Below, piece by piece: positions 63,590 through 64,000 of a DNA stretch of 64,000 nucleotides. Every line of letters begins with the position of its first letter. Within the stretch, counting starts at the first letter, position 1. Origin of the DNA: Ailanthus altissimus (lineage: Eukaryota; Streptophyta; Magnoliopsida; Sapindales; Simaroubaceae); assembly GCA_946807835.1 (NCBI GenBank), contig OX327693.1, positions 10,557,501 through 10,621,500 on the forward strand. The letters run 5' to 3'. The notes beneath the pieces are model-generated. The model saw only the letters and a list, made by a program, of their open reading frames with translations. It did no database searches and was not told the DNA's origin. Position numbers and translations under genes: made by a program.

Positions 63590-64000
63590 TTTTTTTTTGT
63601 TATGCCCCAAGTATTTGTAGAGGCCACATTTCACTTAATATTTTTTTATTAGCACTTTCACTGACACATGGTATTTCCGAAGGCTTCTTTTTTCTCTTGG
63701 TCTTGTGTCTTCTAAGATTAACAAGCTTAATTTTGATCAATAGCTTAGGCCTGTCTACTTTTGGCCAGGTACTTTTATCCAAAATAATGTGAAAGGTATC
63801 ATAATAACTTTCAAGATAAGAGTCTTTGGTCAGACTACTATCTATATAATTAATACTATGTAAGCTAGAGCATGCTTGCAAGGAAGCCACTGATTTACCC
63901 CATATAGTCACATTGATATTTGGTTAAATCTATAACATAATGCCTTTTTAGTTTCATAGACATACTTCATTGCCTCAAACTTTGTTTTGCTTGATTTGAT
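63590..64000 (-). pseudogene. MULE (MuDR-like) transposase C-terminal fragment, runs off the window
   Basis: Minus-strand frames read in order: 'RHYVIDLTKYQCDYMG' (about 63940-63890), the start of a SWIM-type zinc-finger region with its cysteines and frame disturbed; then 'SYLESYYDTF' (about 63820), 'WPKVDRPKLL' (about 63760-63730), 'RRHKTKRKKKPSEIPC' (about 63715-63665) and a short tail. This is the usual end of plant MULE transposases. The catalytic part would lie beyond the right edge of the window. At least one frameshift and a stop show it is inactive. Confidence 0.65.

Overview
This window is nuclear DNA of a flowering plant, most likely a eudicot. It is strongly AT-rich, its two intact-looking genes have short GT-AG introns, and its proteins match plant-only families (a phragmoplast KIN-12 kinesin and a plant bHLH factor). 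I saw no rRNA, tRNA, CRISPR or bacterial signal.

Layout. 1-2.7 kb: a 189-bp CT microsatellite and a degenerate tandem array. 2.7-8.1 kb: a decayed CACTA (En/Spm) transposon with TNP2-like and second-ORF remnants, ending in a recognisable terminus at 8097. 8.1-22.4 kb: gene-free AT-rich DNA with LTR scraps, small palindromic MITEs, a foldback element (15440-16410), an 837-bp element (17937-18773) and tandem repeats. 23339-25661 (+): a seven-exon bHLH gene of the bHLH62/bHLH78 type. 28.6-43.9 kb: a nested transposon stack. 44.0-49.7 kb: a foldback element with a duplicated hairpin core, a long palindrome, MITEs and a second copy of the 17.9-kb element. 53055-61153 (-): a 16-exon KIN-12A/PAKRP1 phragmoplast kinesin gene with a mitosis-type MSA box upstream. 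63.5 kb to the end: a decayed MULE transposase fragment.

Nested stack. A LINE on the minus strand (ORF1 at about 43.0-43.9 kb, endonuclease at 28.6-29.15 kb) was split by an LTR-like element 'A' (29151-30281 plus 39513-40799). A related element 'B' lies next to A in opposite orientation (40805-42962, TSD TTTAG). A was in turn split by a young 9.2-kb LTR retrotransposon (30282-39507, TSD TAGAG). That element has two 2748-bp LTRs with about four differences, a tRNA-Met primer-binding site, a polypurine tract and a chromodomain-like tail of pol, but no gag-pol body.

Most unusual content. In place of gag-pol, the young element carries cargo in reverse orientation: an intronless full-length copy of a LOG-type cytokinin-activating enzyme gene, broken by one stop codon and altered active-site residues, next to a decayed fragment resembling an endogenous plant pararetrovirus. 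This looks like capture of host and viral-like sequence by a non-autonomous chromovirus derivative.

The kinesin reading frame is intact across 16 exons except for one apparent extra base at about 57358-57361, in the neck region. It is either a real null allele or an assembly error. The two host genes show no obvious functional link. All family assignments come from reading conceptual translations; no database search was run.
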